Assembly: GCA_027575765.1 (NCBI GenBank) | Contig: JANBPT010000976.1 | Coordinates: 1 to 17,483, forward strand | Direction of reading: 5' to 3' | From: Tieghemiomyces parasiticus | Lineage: Eukaryota > Kickxellomycota > Dimargaritomycetes > Dimargaritales > Dimargaritaceae | Length of the DNA stretch: 17,483 nucleotides | Made by a program: the position numbers and the translations under genes | The notes under the pieces: generated by a model | What the model saw: only the letters and a program-made list of their open reading frames with translations | Told to the model about the DNA's origin: nothing | Databases searched by the model: none | Shown here: positions 16,856 through 17,483 of the stretch, in pieces | How positions within the stretch are numbered: position 1 is the first letter of the stretch | How the letters are laid out: each line of letters opens with the position of its first letter

Positions 16856-17483
16856 ATGAGTGGCACTCCGGTCAAAATCGCCCTACTGCTCGGGGGTTCT
16901 GCGTTCGGCGCCTTGGTGGCCACCGGTTATCACCGCCAGCAGGCCACTGCCGCCGCTAATCGCCACACCCCACCATCGCCCGCGCCCGGCCGGCCGGCCG
17001 GCGTACCTCCTCCTGCCCCTCCTGTGGCCGCCGTACCACCGACCAATTATCCTTCCGCTGTACGACCCTTTGAAGCCGACCAAGTGGGCTCGCCGGCCGT
17101 CGTGACTCCGCCGCCAGTGGATAAGAGCGCGGGTCAGACGCTGCAAACCCTCCGTGAGGTCGGGGCCAAGGCTGGCTTCCCCGAGAGCAACGTGACGTAC
17201 AGTGTGCTGGACTTGCTAGGCAACCCAGGTGAGTGACCAACCCCACAGTCCCATGGTTAAGGCTGGCCTTGGAAGGAGAATGGATCAGCTCCATCGCTTT
17301 CCTTGGTGCTTACATGTGTTGTCCACTGTAGCCCCGGTCAACATACCCACTGACGCTATCCATATTATTTATTATACTTGTCATAACCTACCGGACCTAG
17401 GCCCTGTGTCCGAAACCGGCAAGCACGAGGCCTACGTAAGCAGCTACAACCGTCAGCTCCGCAACCCCAACTGGGTCTTTGAG
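16856..17483 (+). CDS. NUC1: NUC1/EndoG-type mitochondrial nuclease, 5' part, truncated by the window edge
   Basis: Non-specific DNA/RNA endonuclease of the mitochondrial inner membrane/intermembrane space, used in mtDNA turnover and released during cell death. Exon 1 is 16856-17228 and exon 2 starts at 17401; the 172-nt intron has donor GTGAGT and acceptor CCTAG and is phase 1. The ATG at 16856 is used; the preceding GTG is not. Residues 6-24 form a single hydrophobic anchor (VKIALLLGGSAFGALVATG), then come a basic stretch and a long Pro/Ala-rich linker (39-88). The splice joins NP to GPVSETGKHEAYVSSYNRQ and LRNPNWVFE, which matches the GFPGP...YxxxYNRQxxNPxWVxE entry of the nuclease domain. 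152 residues are visible. The catalytic DRGHQ motif is beyond the window, so activity cannot be checked. The linker is longer than in yeast Nuc1. Confidence 0.87.

Overview
The window looks like nuclear DNA from a fungus, probably an early-diverging (non-Dikarya) lineage. The reasons are a class III/GH18 chitinase, a Whi2-type BTB protein (a family I know mainly from fungi), introns mostly of 143-186 nt with GTAAGT/GTGAGT-like donors, and HscB and PAAF1 homologues that read more like animal versions than yeast ones. The lineage call is inference; the gene families are read directly from translations.

Layout. 1-315 (-): N-terminal part of a secreted GH18 chitinase, cut by the left edge. 458-913 (-): a 151-residue orphan protein with biased codons and a TATA box about 160 bp upstream. 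914-2715: no gene seen. 2716-3417 (-): COA1-like inner-membrane factor for cytochrome c oxidase assembly. 3957-5396 (-): a secreted protein with a pepsin-like fold in which both catalytic Asp-Thr-Gly motifs are replaced. 5397-7685: no gene seen, one strong G-quadruplex motif. 7686-8997 (-): four-exon HscB/Jac1 co-chaperone. 8998-11549: no gene seen; the right half is strongly pyrimidine-rich on the + strand. 11550-12977 (+): Whi2-like BTB/POZ growth regulator. 13740-16142 (-): five-exon PAAF1/Rpn14 WD40 proteasome-assembly chaperone. 16856-17483 (+): 5' part of a NUC1/EndoG mitochondrial nuclease, cut by the right edge.

The genes are ordinary separate eukaryotic transcription units, not an operon. 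Three of eight (COA1, HSCB, NUC1) encode mitochondrial proteins, and Whi2 in yeast acts in stress and mitochondrial quality control, but nothing shows shared regulation. I rebuilt the multi-exon genes (HSCB, PAAF1, NUC1) by matching splice-site phase and family similarity; every junction preserves frame. I saw no transposon, CRISPR array, tRNA, rRNA or recognisable snRNA. The most notable item is the catalytically dead pepsin-like secreted protein, followed by the orphan protein and an unusually long PAAF1 intron that contains an in-frame 77-codon stretch.
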